From Candidatus Omnitrophota bacterium (lineage in GTDB: Bacteria > Ratteibacteria > UBA8468 > B48-G9 > JAFGKM01): a stretch of 7,068 nt of DNA. The translations under genes were made by a program, and so were the position numbers. The stretch is from positions 1 to 7,068 of the forward strand of contig JAKJFI010000047.1 in NCBI GenBank assembly GCA_022704985.1, in the 5' to 3' direction. Numbering within the stretch: the stretch's first letter is position 1; each line of letters opens with the position of its first letter. Shown here in pieces: positions 5,344-7,068 of the stretch. The notes beneath the pieces are model-generated. The model ran no database searches. It was not told the origin of the DNA and was given only the letters and a program-made list of their open reading frames with translations.

Positions 5344-7068
5344 CTAATCTCCTTTTTTTGCAGTTAAAAACTCTATATCTTTCTCCAGGCTGTTTATGGA
5401 CTCCCGGAGCTGTCTCCTCTTCTCTTCTTCCTTTTCCCTGACCTCTGCCGGCGCCTTCTCCCTGAATTCCTCGCTGTTAAGCTTGCGCTCTATTTTTTCA
5501 AGATACCCTTTCAGTTTCTCGCTCTCTTTCCTTGTCTTTTCGAGTTCAGCGGAAAAATCTATTATACCCTCAAAGGACATCCCGAGTCTACCCTGCGCCA
5601 GGTTCTTCACCAGAAGAGTTCCTGCCCCTCCGTTCTTCGCGTCTGAAAACAACAGTATCCTTCCGACCCCGGCAAGTCTTGATATCAACTCGGCTGAAAG
5701 CCCCTCAGGTTCTGCTTCAAAATAACAATCGATGGGTCTAACGACGGGTACGCCGAATCTCGTTTTAACATCTCTGATTGTCGTCACCGTTTCAATAATC
5801 TCATCAATCATCTTCCTGCTTTCATCACATATTCTTTCGCCCTCTCCATTAAGGAGGGAGCATTGGGATGAAGGTGAGGAAGCACTTGCATGCGGTACCG
5901 GCCATTTACTGATTGTTATACTCTCCGCTTCAACGGTGCAGTAGTCCGAGAAAACCTGCCATATCTTCTCCGTGATAAACGGTGTAAATGGATGCAGCAT
6001 CTTCATCGCGGCCAGGTGCACATGAAACAGTACGGGAACAACCTTTTCCCTAAAATACTCCGGCTCCTGTTCCTGATATACCTTTGATATTTCAAGATAC
6101 CAATCGCAAAACGTATGCCAGAAAAAATTATAGAGAGAATTGAGCGCTTCGTTCAGCCTGAACGAACCGAGAGAACCTGTTACCCGCGCCGTCACATCGG
6201 CAAGTTCCGAAAGTATCCATGTTTCCGGGAAATTCAGGCCTTCAGGCTTTTCCGGAAATCCGCCTTTTTGCACCCCTGCCTTTTCCGTCGCAGAAATTAT
6301 AAAGCGGGAAGCATTCCAGACCTTGTTCATGAAATTTCTTCCCTTAATATAAAATGTCGGGGATAAGAAAACATCCTGCCCCGCAGCGGTCATCGATATC
6401 AGGCTGAATCGCAGACTGTCCGCCCCGTAGTCCTCAATAATCTTGACCGGGTCTATCACATTTCCGAGGGACTTGCTCATCTTCCTGCCCGTCTTATCCC
6501 TCACTGTGCCGTGTATAAGGACGTTTTCAAACGGCTCCTTTCCCATGAATTCGTAACCTGCCATAACCATTCTCGCAACCCAGAAGAAAAGAATCTCCTG
6601 GGCAGTGGCAAGGGTATCCGTAGGATAGTAAACTTCAAGGTCCTTCGTCTTCTCCGGCCAGCCGAACACCGAGAACGGCCACAACCATGAGGAAAACCAT
6701 GTATCAAGAACATCCGGATCCTGATGGATATCCGCGCTTCCGCAGTAAGGGCAAACCTCCGGTTCCGCGACTGAAACAAAAACGCCCCGCCGTTCTCACC
6801 CTTTCCCAAACAGGAATCACAGTACCAGACCGGAATTCTGTGTCCCCACCATATCTGCCTGCTGATACACCAGTCCCTTATGTTGTAGAGCCAGTTAAGG
6901 TAAACTTTTCTCCATCTTTCCGGATGGAACTTCAGAATATCTTTTTCCGCCGCCTCTATTGCCGGTTTTGCAAGAGGTTTCATCTTGACAAACCACTGCG
7001 AGGAAAGAAACGGCTCAATAATAGTATGACACCTGTAACAGCACCCTACCCTGTTGGCATAGGGCTCC
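5344..7068 (-). CDS. valS: Valyl-tRNA synthetase, partial at 5' end and split by an apparent frameshift
   Basis: This is the C-terminal part, about 570 residues, of the cytosolic class I enzyme that charges tRNA-Val; the gene continues past the right edge. Visible in order are [13 protein letters not shown]...QWFVKM (7049-6981), [21 protein letters not shown], a second CxxC (CPYC), [11 protein letters not shown], and [10 protein letters not shown], whose KMSKS triad at 6483-6469 binds ATP. The anticodon-binding helical domain follows, then the C-terminal coiled-coil arm ([21 protein letters not shown]...). HIGH and the editing domain lie outside. The upstream part reads in one frame to about 6790; from there the homologous sequence ([15 protein letters not shown]) continues in the -1 frame to TAG 5344-5346. 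Repeat copy B adds about 22 residues after KWPVP. The rplU Shine-Dalgarno lies in its last codons. Confidence 0.95.
5827..5892 (+). repeat. Palindromic repeat copy B, inserted in frame within valS
   Basis: The core stem is GCCCTCTCC (5839-5847) and GGAGGGAGC (5853-5861) around the loop ATTAA; it pairs at eight of nine positions counting one G-T wobble. It is followed by AAGGTGAGG (5871-5879), which is identical to the end of copy A. The orientation is opposite to copy A: here the element reads on the plus strand while valS is on the minus strand. Removing the 66 bases restores KWPVP followed by [12 protein letters not shown], which matches the uninterrupted family pattern, so I take 66 bases as the approximate insert. 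Confidence 0.7.
6776..6800 (-). other. Apparent one-base deletion (frameshift) in valS
   Basis: Upstream of this point the valS frame reads [20 protein letters not shown] and then runs into unrelated residues. Downstream the correct sequence [14 protein letters not shown] is in the -1 frame, which when traced back hits a stop at 6798-6796. The switch must lie between, at a T5 run (6782-6778 on the minus strand) or the neighbouring G4 run (6788-6785). One extra T gives ...[13 protein letters not shown], a seamless join. No canonical slippery heptamer is present. Confidence 0.8.

Noticed and set aside
6776..6800. Programmed ribosomal frameshifting in valS
   Set aside because: The sequence G TTT TTG is not a proper X XXY YYZ heptamer, and programmed shifting is not known for this gene to my knowledge; a homopolymer indel is simpler.
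6501..6983. Separate 160-residue protein overlapping valS
   Set aside because: Only its N-terminal half is ValS-like; the remainder (Arg-rich) is the wrong frame of valS read past the frameshift.

Overview
The window is a stretch of bacterial chromosome that is almost entirely housekeeping genes. It comes from a lineage I cannot name. Base composition looks moderate, and GTG starts are used freely (hflX, probably glmM). The gene order does not match the classic rplU-rpmA-obg or rbfA-nrnA-truB-ribF layouts. The glucosamine/mannose mutase is of the type with a GEGNGG sugar loop. Together these suggest an uncultured bacterium, possibly from a candidate phylum assembled from a metagenome. That is inference, not something the sequence proves. 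I see no mobile element with a transposase, no CRISPR array, no tRNA or rRNA, and no defence system.

Layout. On the plus strand the first 67 bases hold the last 21 codons of an unrecognised gene, followed by a LOG-family Rossmann-fold protein (134-778). Everything else is one tight minus-strand run, read from right to left: valS (partial, 5' end outside the window), rplU, hflX, nrnA, truB, then after a gap glmM. valS to truB are separated by 1 base or overlap by 4 to 23 bases, so they almost certainly form one transcription unit for translation and RNA metabolism (tRNA charging, ribosomal protein L21, ribosome-associated GTPase, oligoribonuclease, tRNA pseudouridylation). glmM lies 105 bases after truB and has its own strong Shine-Dalgarno. 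It meets the LOG gene tail to tail with a 13-base overlap.

The most interesting layer is a small dispersed palindromic repeat, about 45-65 bases, with C/T-rich and G/A-rich arms and a conserved AAGGTGAGG-like end. I see one copy forming the last 18 codons of nrnA and the ribosome binding region of truB. A second copy, in the other orientation, sits in frame inside valS and adds about 22 residues to the enzyme. A likely third copy lies just upstream of the LOG gene. A faint fourth may lie in the valS zinc-knuckle region. This resembles in principle the protein-coding palindromic elements known from Rickettsia, but I make no claim of homology.

valS also carries an apparent one-base deletion near 6776-6800 that splits it into two frames. 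A homopolymer error is the simplest explanation.
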